Source: Acetohalobium arabaticum DSM 5501 (GTDB taxonomy: Bacteria > Bacillota > Halanaerobiia > Halobacteroidales > Acetohalobiaceae). Taken from it: DNA of 64,000 nucleotides. Shown one piece after another: positions 25,744 to 32,906 of the stretch (position 1 is the first letter of the stretch; the number at the start of each line of letters is the position of its first letter). The notes beneath the pieces are model-generated. The model searched no databases. It saw only the letters and a program-made list of their open reading frames with translations, and was not told the origin of the DNA. A program made the position numbers and the translations under genes. Location of the stretch: the NCBI RefSeq assembly GCF_000144695.1, contig NC_014378.1, positions 2,070,043-2,134,042 of the forward strand. The letters are read 5' to 3'.

Positions 25744-27015
25744 CTAAGTTTGCTTTTTTAGTAATTCTATTGTTTGGGCTGCATCGACTAAGCCTGCTCC
25801 TTGTTTAACTGGAGCAATAGATTGTAGTGGGGTAGCTCCTCTCTTTATAGCTCTTTTAATTCTAGCTGGAGTTAGATTATTAAACTTGCCAAGTATCAAA
25901 GCAGCAATGCCTGTTACATGAGGAGTGGCCATTGAAGTACCATTAAGCTCATTAAATTGTCCATCTTTCCAAGTAGATTGAACATTAACTCCAGGCGCAA
26001 CTATATCTAAGCCAGTACCATAATTACTGAAATCAGCAAGTCTTTTATCTTTATTTACTGCTCCAACAGCAATTACCTCCGGATAACGGGCTGGAAAATT
26101 GACGGCAGCAGTACTATCATTACCTGCAGCTGCTACCATCGTAATTCCAGCTTCATGAACTTTAGCAATTGCTTCCCGTAAAGAATTATTATTTTTATCA
26201 ACTCCAAAGCTCATATTTAGCACCCCTAGATTATTATCAATACTCCATTGTAAAGCCTCAATCAAATCAGACATCTTAGCAGAACCATCTTTGTCAAATG
26301 CCTTAACTGGATATAATTCAATATTAGGAGCTACTCCTACTACACCTTTACCATTCTTTCGGGCAGATATTGTACCAGCAACATGAGTACCATGGCCATT
26401 TGGGTCGTAGGGCCGTTGGTTAGGCTCAACAGTATTATAACCTGAATTGATAGGTGATAGATCAAAATGATTTAAGTCGATACCTGTATCGATAATCCCT
26501 ACCTTTACTTCTAGATCAGACCAGGCATCTAAAGTATTAATTGCTTCTATACCCCAGGGTACCATATCCCCTGATAATGATTGTTCAGATTCTAATTCAA
26601 AATCTAACGATTTAATTTCTAAAGTTAAGTCTTCATCTACTCGCTTTACTCCGCGAATAGATTCAACTTCAGCTATATGGTCTTCGTCTTCTAGTCGACA
26701 GGCTACTCCATTAATTAAGGGTAACTTCTTTCTAACCTGCCCCTGTTCTCTCTGTAATTCTACCTTTTCTTGTAATTCATCTTCATTTAAGAGCTGGTCA
26801 TGAACTATTATATAGTCTCCTGAGTCACCTTTAGAGTCTTTACTAGTCTCCTTCTTCCTCTGATCAGGTTCATTATACTCTCGGCCTGGCTGTTGCTGGG
26901 CTCCATCTTTCCTTTGACCAGAGTAACCTCCAAAATTTAAACCACTAACTTTAATAGTTATCTGCTGTAAAACAAGAATGGTAATCAAAGTCTCTATCGG
27001 ATCAGCTGAATACAT
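25744..27015 (-). CDS. Subtilisin-like serine protease, module B
   Basis: 423 aa paralogue of the protease at 20630, with the triad in IIDTGIDLNH, NGHGTHVAGT and GTSMATPH. It has the same N-terminal hydrophobic tag (ADPIETLITILVLQQIT, residues 4-20), a 20-residue longer linker, and an extra insert before the catalytic domain. AAGGAGGTG lies 9 bases before the ATG. It is divergent from micro-protein genes as in module A, so the whole module was duplicated. Predicted to be intracellular or forespore/coat-associated (no secretion signal). Confidence 0.92.
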   Translation of the reverse strand: MYSADPIETLITILVLQQITIKVSGLNFGGYSGQRKDGAQQQPGREYNEPDQRKKETSKDSKGDSGDYIIVHDQLLNEDELQEKVELQREQGQVRKKLPLINGVACRLEDEDHIAEVESIRGVKRVDEDLTLEIKSLDFELESEQSLSGDMVPWGIEAINTLDAWSDLEVKVGIIDTGIDLNHFDLSPINSGYNTVEPNQRPYDPNGHGTHVAGTISARKNGKGVVGVAPNIELYPVKAFDKDGSAKMSDLIEALQWSIDNNLGVLNMSFGVDKNNNSLREAIAKVHEAGITMVAAAGNDSTAAVNFPARYPEVIAVGAVNKDKRLADFSNYGTGLDIVAPGVNVQSTWKDGQFNELNGTSMATPHVTGIAALILGKFNNLTPARIKRAIKRGATPLQSIAPVKQGAGLVDAAQTIELLKKQT

Positions 27016-27056
27016 CTATTTACACACCTCCTTCCTCCTTAGAATAAAGTCTAGTA

Positions 27057-27086
27057 TATAATATGTTAATCATTACTAAATCGGGA
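27057..27086 (-). promoter_or_regulatory. Conserved promoter block, subtilase B
   Basis: CATATTATA on the minus strand with CC-GATTTAG 17 bases upstream; the same block as before subtilase A. Confidence 0.5.
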
Positions 27087-27167
27087 ATGATTTTGTCGTA
27101 AAATAGATCAAAAGTTATGAATATAACTTAAAATTTGCTTTTTATCTTATATGAAGAACTGTCTTGC

Positions 27168-27195
27168 ACGATTAAAGCAAAACCTCCATATTATA
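27168..27195 (+). promoter_or_regulatory. Sigma-K-type promoter without its gene
   Basis: AC-GATTA..., 17 bases, CATATTATA, equivalent to 22202-22229. The micro-protein gene that follows there is missing here: sequence runs directly into the region after that gene's stop (ATAATCAAATTATAGA). Confidence 0.6.
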
Positions 27196-27242
27196 TAATA
27201 AATAATCAAATTATAGATAAAATAACTGAATAAACTTTCTTC

Positions 27243-27270
27243 ACAATTCTAACTTCAAAAACATATTATA
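27243..27270 (+). promoter_or_regulatory. Sigma-K-type promoter
   Basis: AC, 17 bases, CATATTATA, in front of the module-B micro-protein pair. Confidence 0.7.
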
Positions 27271-27347
27271 TTATGAAAATTATATAAAGAAAATAATTAA
27301 ATCTTTCACTCCAATACTTTCAAACCACAAGAAAGGAGGTATTCCCA

Positions 27348-27452
27348 ATGCCAGGAGGTTTCGATTATTTTGACGCTGACCCTGTTGTAATCTTGATTGT
27401 TATCCTAATCTTACAGCAGGTTGGAAGAGGTGTCTTTGGTTATGACTGTTAA
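27348..27452 (+). CDS. Micro-protein with DP-LI-ILxLQQ motif (B)
   Basis: 34 aa, MPGGFDYFDADPVV then hydrophobic ILIVILILQQV and GRGVFGYDC. It is nearly identical to the 22588 protein over the first 28 residues; only the tail differs and now ends in Cys. The ribosome site AAAGGAGGTATTCCCA is identical. Expected role as for the paralogue: a small sporulation membrane/coat peptide sharing its hydrophobic tag with the subtilases. Confidence 0.82.
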   Translation: MPGGFDYFDADPVVILIVILILQQVGRGVFGYDC

Positions 27453-27508
27453 CCTTACAACTTATTAATCCTAAATTGATATTTTTCAAATGAAAGGAGG
27501 TTAAAAAA

Positions 27509-27628
27509 ATGTCTGGATATGATCGTGATTTCTGTGGCTGCGGTTGCTATGTTGAATTGATTTTGGTGGTCTTTTTAATTAGCTGTCTCTGCCGTGGAGG
27601 AGCATTTGGCATCTTTGATGCAGACTAA
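27509..27628 (+). CDS. Cys-rich hydrophobic micro-protein (B)
   Basis: 39 aa, MSGYDRDFCGCGCYVEL, hydrophobic ILVVFLISCLC, RGGAFGIFDAD. All five cysteines and the DAD end of the 22755 paralogue are kept, showing selection on the protein. AAAGGAGG lies 8 bases upstream. It shares an operon with the preceding micro-protein and ends at a perfect terminator. Confidence 0.82.
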   Translation: MSGYDRDFCGCGCYVELILVVFLISCLCRGGAFGIFDAD

Positions 27629-27641
27629 ATGATTAATTATA

Positions 27642-27674
27642 ATAGTTAGGGTTAGTTTTTCTAACCCTAACTAT
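27642..27674 (+). terminator. Terminator after micro-protein operon B
   Basis: 14-bp perfect stem ATAGTTAGGGTTAG / CTAACCCTAACTAT, TTTTT loop. Confidence 0.8.
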
Positions 27675-27699
27675 TATCCTTTACTTCTATAAATTATTC

Positions 27700-27727
27700 A
27701 CGATTACTCTGTCAGTAACATATGATA
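27700..27727 (+). promoter_or_regulatory. Sigma-K-type promoter
   Basis: AC-GATTA..., 17 bases, CATATGATA, in front of the 61-aa Gly/Phe-rich micro-protein. Confidence 0.7.
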
Positions 27728-27764
27728 TTGTAGAGTAAATTAATAAAAAGGAGGTACATAAAAA

Positions 27765-27950
27765 ATGGAAGAACCTACAACAGAAGGTATGGACCAACCT
27801 ACCACTAAAGAAGTGGAAGATGTGTCTACCGAAGGATTCGGAGGATTTGGTAGTTTCGGCGGTTTTAAATTTGAATGGATTCTAATTCTTATAGCTGTCT
27901 TTCTACTATTTAGCGGCGGCGGATTCGGAGGATTATTTGGAGAAGAATGA
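27765..27950 (+). CDS. Gly/Phe-rich membrane micro-protein
   Basis: 61 aa: acidic Thr/Glu-rich N-terminus with two PTT repeats, a GFGGFGSFGGF stretch, one hydrophobic helix (WILILIAVFLLF), then SGGGFGGLFGEE. The tail matches the 47-aa protein at 22275. AAAAGGAGG precedes the ATG and a strong terminator follows. The sigma-K-type promoter supports a late sporulation role; no recognised family. Confidence 0.8.
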   Translation: MEEPTTEGMDQPTTKEVEDVSTEGFGGFGSFGGFKFEWILILIAVFLLFSGGGFGGLFGEE

Positions 27951-28012
27951 AGCATTTAAGATATAATTATCTTAGAGTTACTTGCAGTAACTTTGATTTT
28001 AATAATATTTTA

Positions 28013-28041
28013 GAAAGCTAACCGGAATCCGGTTAGCTTTC
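28013..28041. terminator. Strong terminator
   Basis: GAAAGCTAACCGG / CCGGTTAGCTTTC followed by TTTTTT on the plus strand. It also lies at the end of the convergent GGDEF gene. Confidence 0.9.
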
Positions 28042-28057
28042 TTTTTTCATACCATCA

Positions 28058-29683
28058 TCAATTATCTCTTGGACTATATTTCCGAGATTCTTTGTTTTGA
28101 TACATTTTCTGATCTGCTTTATTAAAAATTTCATCTAAATTTTGGTTCCGATCTATCTTAACAGCATAACCTAAAGATATTCTTAGCGGTTCAGGTAAGT
28201 CTATTTTTTTATTATGCCACTTAGTTTTCGCTTGAATTCGTTCACATATTTTTTGAGCCGTATTAGAATCTGCTTCAGGAAGTATTATAGCAAATTCATC
28301 GCCCCCGATTCGAGCTACAATATCTTCCTGTCTAGTAGCAGCTTTAAATGCTTCAGCTGTTTTTTTTATGAATTCATCTCCCATCTTATGGCCATAATTA
28401 TCATTAATATATTTAAGCCCATCCATATCACCAATAATTATACTAATAGGTAACTTCCTTGAATTATTTAATCTCTCAATTTCATTTTCAAAGTATCTTC
28501 TATTATATAATCCCGTCATTTCATCGTGAAAAGACAAATATTTAATTCTTGCTTCTTCCTTTTTTCTTTTACTAATATTCCGATATATACCATAGACACC
28601 TATTTGTCCTTGATTTAATTTTATGGGGAAAGCATTAATTTCAACATAAATTTTTTTACTGTTTTTTGTTTCTCTAACAACTTCATCTGATACTTGCTCT
28701 CCTTCTTTTACTTTTAATGATTTTTCTATAGATTCACCCAAATTTTTTTCAGGTATAATTAAGTTATTTATTTTTTCACCTTTAATATTGGTCTGTTTAT
28801 ATTCAAAGAGCTGTTCAAAACTTTTATTAACTTTAATTACTCTATCTTCATTATCCAACAGCACTATAGCATTAGGAGATTTATTAAATAATTGTTGAAA
28901 ATATGCTCTTTGTCGTTTTAGTTCTTCTTCTACTTGTTTTCTTTTATCAATATCTTTGAGAATACCTAAAACCCTAACTGGATTCCCTTTATTATCCCAC
29001 TTAACTACTTTTCCTATAACTTGAAGCCATTTATAATTATTATCTTCAGTTTTAATCCTATATTCTATCTTCCCATAGGAAGTATCTCCATTTAAAAGCT
29101 TATCTATTAGCTGTGATATCTTTGCTTTATCAGCTTCATGTATTAGTTCTTTCCAATGAGTAAAGGAGTTAGGTGGTTCATATCCTAAAAGATTTGAACA
29201 TTGTTTACTAGTCTCAATTCTATTAGTTTTTATATTCCAATCCCACAGTCCAAGTTTAGCTCCTTTTACTGTTAATTCTAATTTATTTGAAGCTCTTTCT
29301 AATTCAAGTTCGACTATTTTCCGCTCAGTAATATTTCTAATTACAGCCAAAACCTCATTGTTATTAGCATCTTTTGCATCTACAGAAACCAAATGTGTTT
29401 CAAAATATCTTTTTCCTTCTTCAAACTCCAGCTCATATTCGTAAGTTTTAAGTTCATCATTGTCAATAGCAAGAGAACAATATTTCTTAAAACTATTTGC
29501 AACTTCATTAGGTAAAACTTCATCAATATTTTTACCTATAAGTTTCTCTTTAGAAGCTACTAAATCCTCTGCTTTTGAAGTCCATACATCAAGATAATTA
29601 CCTTCTTCATCAAATAAAATAATTAAGTCAGGCACAGCACTGATAATAGATTTGAAATAACCTCTACTCTTTTCCTCCTCCAT
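28058..29683 (-). CDS. Cytoplasmic diguanylate cyclase with three PAS domains
   Basis: 541 aa, no membrane segment. PAS domains at about 10-125, 135-255 and 260-380 (with PAC-type tails such as GIYRNISKRKK), then GGDEF at about 385-540. The active site RIGGDEFAII is intact, and an RQED allosteric I-site lies five residues before it, so c-di-GMP synthesis with product inhibition is expected. The start is ATG 29683 behind AAGGAGGG. The longer frame runs into the end of an IS element inserted 38 bases upstream, which must have replaced its promoter region. Confidence 0.92.
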   Translation of the reverse strand: MEEEKSRGYFKSIISAVPDLIILFDEEGNYLDVWTSKAEDLVASKEKLIGKNIDEVLPNEVANSFKKYCSLAIDNDELKTYEYELEFEEGKRYFETHLVSVDAKDANNNEVLAVIRNITERKIVELELERASNKLELTVKGAKLGLWDWNIKTNRIETSKQCSNLLGYEPPNSFTHWKELIHEADKAKISQLIDKLLNGDTSYGKIEYRIKTEDNNYKWLQVIGKVVKWDNKGNPVRVLGILKDIDKRKQVEEELKRQRAYFQQLFNKSPNAIVLLDNEDRVIKVNKSFEQLFEYKQTNIKGEKINNLIIPEKNLGESIEKSLKVKEGEQVSDEVVRETKNSKKIYVEINAFPIKLNQGQIGVYGIYRNISKRKKEEARIKYLSFHDEMTGLYNRRYFENEIERLNNSRKLPISIIIGDMDGLKYINDNYGHKMGDEFIKKTAEAFKAATRQEDIVARIGGDEFAIILPEADSNTAQKICERIQAKTKWHNKKIDLPEPLRISLGYAVKIDRNQNLDEIFNKADQKMYQNKESRKYSPRDN

Positions 29684-29721
29684 AACTCCCGCCCTCCTTA
29701 AAAACACCTCTACTATATGTC

Positions 29722-29834
29722 GTGAACTACTCGGCATTGAAATACCGAGCTTCATGGTCGCCTGCTTTTATGGGAGTTACCCGTAATATCAAGCAAGTTA
29801 CCCAATCGGCGTGTCCAACACCAATACTCCTATC
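29722..29834 (-). ncRNA. TnpB guide-RNA scaffold / right end (copy 2)
   Basis: 113-bp module, nearly identical to those at 7792, 16463 and 54969. Read on the minus strand it exits into GACATATAGTAGAGGTGTTT (predicted guide), which is the leader of the GGDEF gene. RNA role inferred from family. Confidence 0.65.
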
Positions 29835-29861
29835 CAGTTAATACTGGACTTGGAGTTACTT

Positions 29862-31163
29862 TTAAGCTGCAAATTGATGATCATTCCAGCTATATTTAAC
29901 TGGATTTGATAAACCTTTAACCTGCAAAGTAATATCTTTTCCTTTACGTCGCTGCTGTAAGTATTTGCGTAAGATATTAAATGAACCTACACTATCGGCA
30001 TTAAAGGCTTGATTATTATTTTTGTCTACATATAAGCCGCGTTTAATACGATTAGACTTATCACCATATTTTTTAGTTACTTTTTTACTGTAAGGGCTGC
30101 ATTGACTGGTATATTTTTCACTCTTCTTGATTAAAGTAATCCCCTGTAAATTAAGTTTATACTCTAGTTGGTGATAGATAATATCAAAAGGTAGTTTATG
30201 GAGTTTTTGATTGTTCTGTTTACCTAGGTCAGCATCATCACGAATATTTTTTATATCACCAACTATTACTCTAGAAATATTATTTTCAATACAGTAATTA
30301 ACTACTTTTTTAGTTGCACTATGAATTAAGTGAAATAATTGTTTTCGTCGCTTTTTATATAGATTTTGGATACGTTTAGAAGTCTTTTTGCCCTGACCAT
30401 TCAAAATAGATTGATAATGTTTGATTTTTTTATCAAAATAACGATTAATAGCTAAATATTGTCCACCGTCAATAATAAAGCTTTCCTGATTTTGATTACT
30501 GTAACAAGTCATTAGATTATTAATGCCTAGATCAATACTTAAATAATTACCGTTATCTTCTTTAATAGTAGGAGTATCTACTTTATAAGTTAAGATTACC
30601 TTATAAGTATCATCGCTTAAAGGTTTAAACTCAATTCTAGTAGTTGAGTTAAGGACATCTCTATTACTGGATAACAGCTCATTAGGCACTCTTATCCATA
30701 AGAATTTGTTGGTAATAGAGTATTCCTCTTTTAGATACTTTTTTAACTGTTTAGGAATAGATAATCTTAACTTACCATCAATAATTTTAAAACCATTATT
30801 GAGATAACGGAAGTTAAATTTACTGTCTTTAGGTTTATAATTAGGTAGATTAGGTTCACCAGTATATTTATCAGGATTATTTTGATAATCTTTTTTACTT
30901 TGATAAAAACTATCCCAGTTATCAGCTAAAATTTTAAGTGTTTCCTGTGCTGTTTGAGAAGGTAAATTTTTATACCAAAAATTTTCTTTTAATTGCTTTT
31001 TTTGTTTATACCAATCAGGATACTCTTTATCACTATCTTTAGACCAATTTTTACGTTGATAATTGCCGATATTATATAACCTAGCACTAGCATAAGCTAA
31101 ACAACCTAATACAATTTGTTGGGTTTGATTAGGTTTATGAATAAAATATTTAGCTAACTTCAA
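29862..31163 (-). CDS. tnpB: TnpB RNA-guided nuclease
   Basis: 433 aa RuvC-type nuclease that in this family uses an omegaRNA to cut DNA at the empty donor site. RuvC aspartates are in SIDLGINNL and NADSVGSFNI. The usual middle glutamate position reads VIVGDIKNI (no Glu), and the usual CxxC zinc ribbon is reduced to a single Cys (SEKYTSQCSPYS). A Glu just before YTS is shared with the second TnpB here and may be a relocated catalytic residue. TTG start behind GGAGGTGAG. It follows tnpA by about 35 bases. Confidence 0.92.
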   Translation of the reverse strand: MKLAKYFIHKPNQTQQIVLGCLAYASARLYNIGNYQRKNWSKDSDKEYPDWYKQKKQLKENFWYKNLPSQTAQETLKILADNWDSFYQSKKDYQNNPDKYTGEPNLPNYKPKDSKFNFRYLNNGFKIIDGKLRLSIPKQLKKYLKEEYSITNKFLWIRVPNELLSSNRDVLNSTTRIEFKPLSDDTYKVILTYKVDTPTIKEDNGNYLSIDLGINNLMTCYSNQNQESFIIDGGQYLAINRYFDKKIKHYQSILNGQGKKTSKRIQNLYKKRRKQLFHLIHSATKKVVNYCIENNISRVIVGDIKNIRDDADLGKQNNQKLHKLPFDIIYHQLEYKLNLQGITLIKKSEKYTSQCSPYSKKVTKKYGDKSNRIKRGLYVDKNNNQAFNADSVGSFNILRKYLQQRRKGKDITLQVKGLSNPVKYSWNDHQFAA

Positions 31164-31198
31164 TTAGCTCACCTCCTTTCAATATTATATAAATATTA

Positions 31199-31609
31199 TT
31201 ATTTAGATTTTTGATTTTCAATATATTGTTTAACCGTATCCTTAGAGATATTACCTACAGTTTCTAGATAATAAGATTTATTCCATAAATGTCCTTTATA
31301 TAACTGCTTTCTTAATTTAGGGAATTCTTTTAATAATAATCTACCGCTAATACCTTTACTCATTTTAACAATATAACTAGGTGCTATTTTAGGGTGAGCA
31401 GTTACAAATAAATGTAGATGATCAGGCATTAACTCCATAGTTTCAATAATGAACTCTTTATCCTGGGCAACTTGATGTAATATTTCTTTTAATCTAGTAG
31501 CTACTTTACCTGTTAATATCTTTTTACGATATTTAACTGTAAATACAATATGATAGCCAACATTATAAACACATGTTCTGGCATGAATTAAATTATTTTG
31601 GTTGCTCAA
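31199..31609 (-). CDS. tnpA: IS200/IS605 transposase TnpA
   Basis: 136 aa HUH/Y1 single-strand transposase: HUH in DHLHLFV, catalytic tyrosine in VKQYIENQ. The start is TTG 31609 with GGTGATAAC upstream. It excises and inserts the element as circular single-strand DNA using the terminal hairpins. It is intact and likely functional; it could also act on element A/B right ends, which are the same, though their left-end hairpins differ. Confidence 0.93.
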   Translation of the reverse strand: MSNQNNLIHARTCVYNVGYHIVFTVKYRKKILTGKVATRLKEILHQVAQDKEFIIETMELMPDHLHLFVTAHPKIAPSYIVKMSKGISGRLLLKEFPKLRKQLYKGHLWNKSYYLETVGNISKDTVKQYIENQKSK

Positions 31610-31865
31610 TTGTTATCACCTCTTACATATAGTATATCATATATTACTTTTAATATCAAGCATATCAAAAGTTAAATCGATTACACATGGTTTAAAAACA
31701 AGTAAAAAATAACCTATTCTTTAATATTGAATCAAAGAATAGGTTAGTAAATTCATCACCCATATAAATAAATGAATACTTCTATTACTGATTAAATTTC
31801 TATAACTTTATGTCATTCCCTTTATTTATATAAAATTATGTCAACAATAATCGGGAGGGGAGGAA

Positions 31866-32735
31866 TTATTCTTCCTTTTCTGTTTTAGAAATTAACTGAT
31901 TATCATAATTCTCCAATTTCACAAACTGAAAACCTTTGCTCCTAAGTTCAGGAACTGCAGCCATAATTCCTTCGGCAGTATCAGATTTAGGACGGTTCAT
32001 ATGGGCCAGTATAATAGAACCCGGACTGACGCTTAAAAATGCCTTCTTTACCTGCTCTTTCGCAAACGTAGCCCCGGCATCGCCCAGTGTATCGTAACCG
32101 ATGACTTTTTCGCCGAGATCATTGACAATCTCAACTGCAACCTCATCATAATAAGCCGTCCCAGCCCGAAAATATTCTGGTTTCTCCTCTGTAAAATTCT
32201 GAATTTTCCATTCATTCTTCAATACCTCATCTACTATCTCTTCAACACTAGTAGTTCCTTTTATACCATAAGCAGATTTACCGATTACTGATAGAGGTAG
32301 ATGACGGGTACCGTGGTTGGCAATAGTGAATAGAGGATTGCACGCTAGCTCCATAAAAGTCTCCTGATTATCATCTATCCACCTGGAATTGATAAATAAA
32401 GTAGCCGGAATCTCCTCTTCAATCAAAAAGTCCATTAGCTTACTGTCATATCCGTCCCCAGGACTACCGCAGGCATCCAGCGTAAGGACAACTATCTTTT
32501 TATCCGTATCTATTCTAGTAATCACTCCCGGAAGATTCTCTCCCCATTCGTTGGGAGTTCGATCTTTATATTTAGCAATAATTTCTTTCTTCTTATTTTT
32601 TAATCTTTCAGGAAGTTTAGTCTGCCCTATCTTCTTGTCTAAATTGTCTTCTTTTCCGCTACAACCAGTAAGAATAATCATTATAATAGAGACTGCTGCT
32701 ATCAATATCCAGTATCTTCTGCTGAAATCTATCAT
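31866..32735 (-). CDS. Polysaccharide deacetylase family lipoprotein
   Basis: About 289 aa lipoprotein: basic N-terminus, hydrophobic segment, lipobox LTGC at about residue 25, so it is anchored outside the membrane. NodB-type deacetylase domain with the metal/catalytic aspartate in LTLDACGSPGDG and H-x3-H in NHGTRHL, of the TLDACG subgroup. Probable substrate: peptidoglycan or another N-acetylated cell-wall polymer. AAAAAGGAG upstream allows ATG 32735 or TTG 32738. Monocistronic. Confidence 0.88.
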   Translation of the reverse strand: MIDFSRRYWILIAAVSIIMIILTGCSGKEDNLDKKIGQTKLPERLKNKKKEIIAKYKDRTPNEWGENLPGVITRIDTDKKIVVLTLDACGSPGDGYDSKLMDFLIEEEIPATLFINSRWIDDNQETFMELACNPLFTIANHGTRHLPLSVIGKSAYGIKGTTSVEEIVDEVLKNEWKIQNFTEEKPEYFRAGTAYYDEVAVEIVNDLGEKVIGYDTLGDAGATFAKEQVKKAFLSVSPGSIILAHMNRPKSDTAEGIMAAVPELRSKGFQFVKLENYDNQLISKTEKEE

Positions 32736-32853
32736 CAACTTTCAGCTCCTTTTTAAATTATCGATATAAGCTCTCCAATTATTTGATTAATACAATTATT
32801 AATATAAGCAGATAAAGAAATTATATACTCTAGGTATCATTCTTAAAATAAAA

Positions 32854-32887
32854 AAATCCTAATCTAATTTTATCTAGATCAGGATTT
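32854..32887. terminator. Terminator of the helicase gene
   Basis: AAATCCTAATCTA / TAGATCAGGATTT stem with A- and T-rich flanks; works on either strand. Confidence 0.7.
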
Positions 32888-32906
32888 TTATCCAATATAA
32901 TCTTTT

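Larger units (their letters stand above)
29722..31771 (-). mobile_element. Intact IS200/IS605-type element (copy 2)
   Basis: About 2.05 kb carrying tnpA and tnpB in the same direction. The right end (29722) has the CTCGGTA/TGCCGAG hairpin and TTCAC boundary. The left end is near 31771, with an AACCTATTCTTT / AAAGAATAGGTT hairpin at about 31707-31744. No target duplication, as normal for the family. Near-identity to decayed copy 1 indicates recent activity. Confidence 0.88.

Noticed and set aside
27740-27955. Proline-rich 71-codon frame antisense to the 61-aa micro-protein
   Set aside because: Mirror of a Gly-rich gene (GGN read backwards gives Pro); no start signals.
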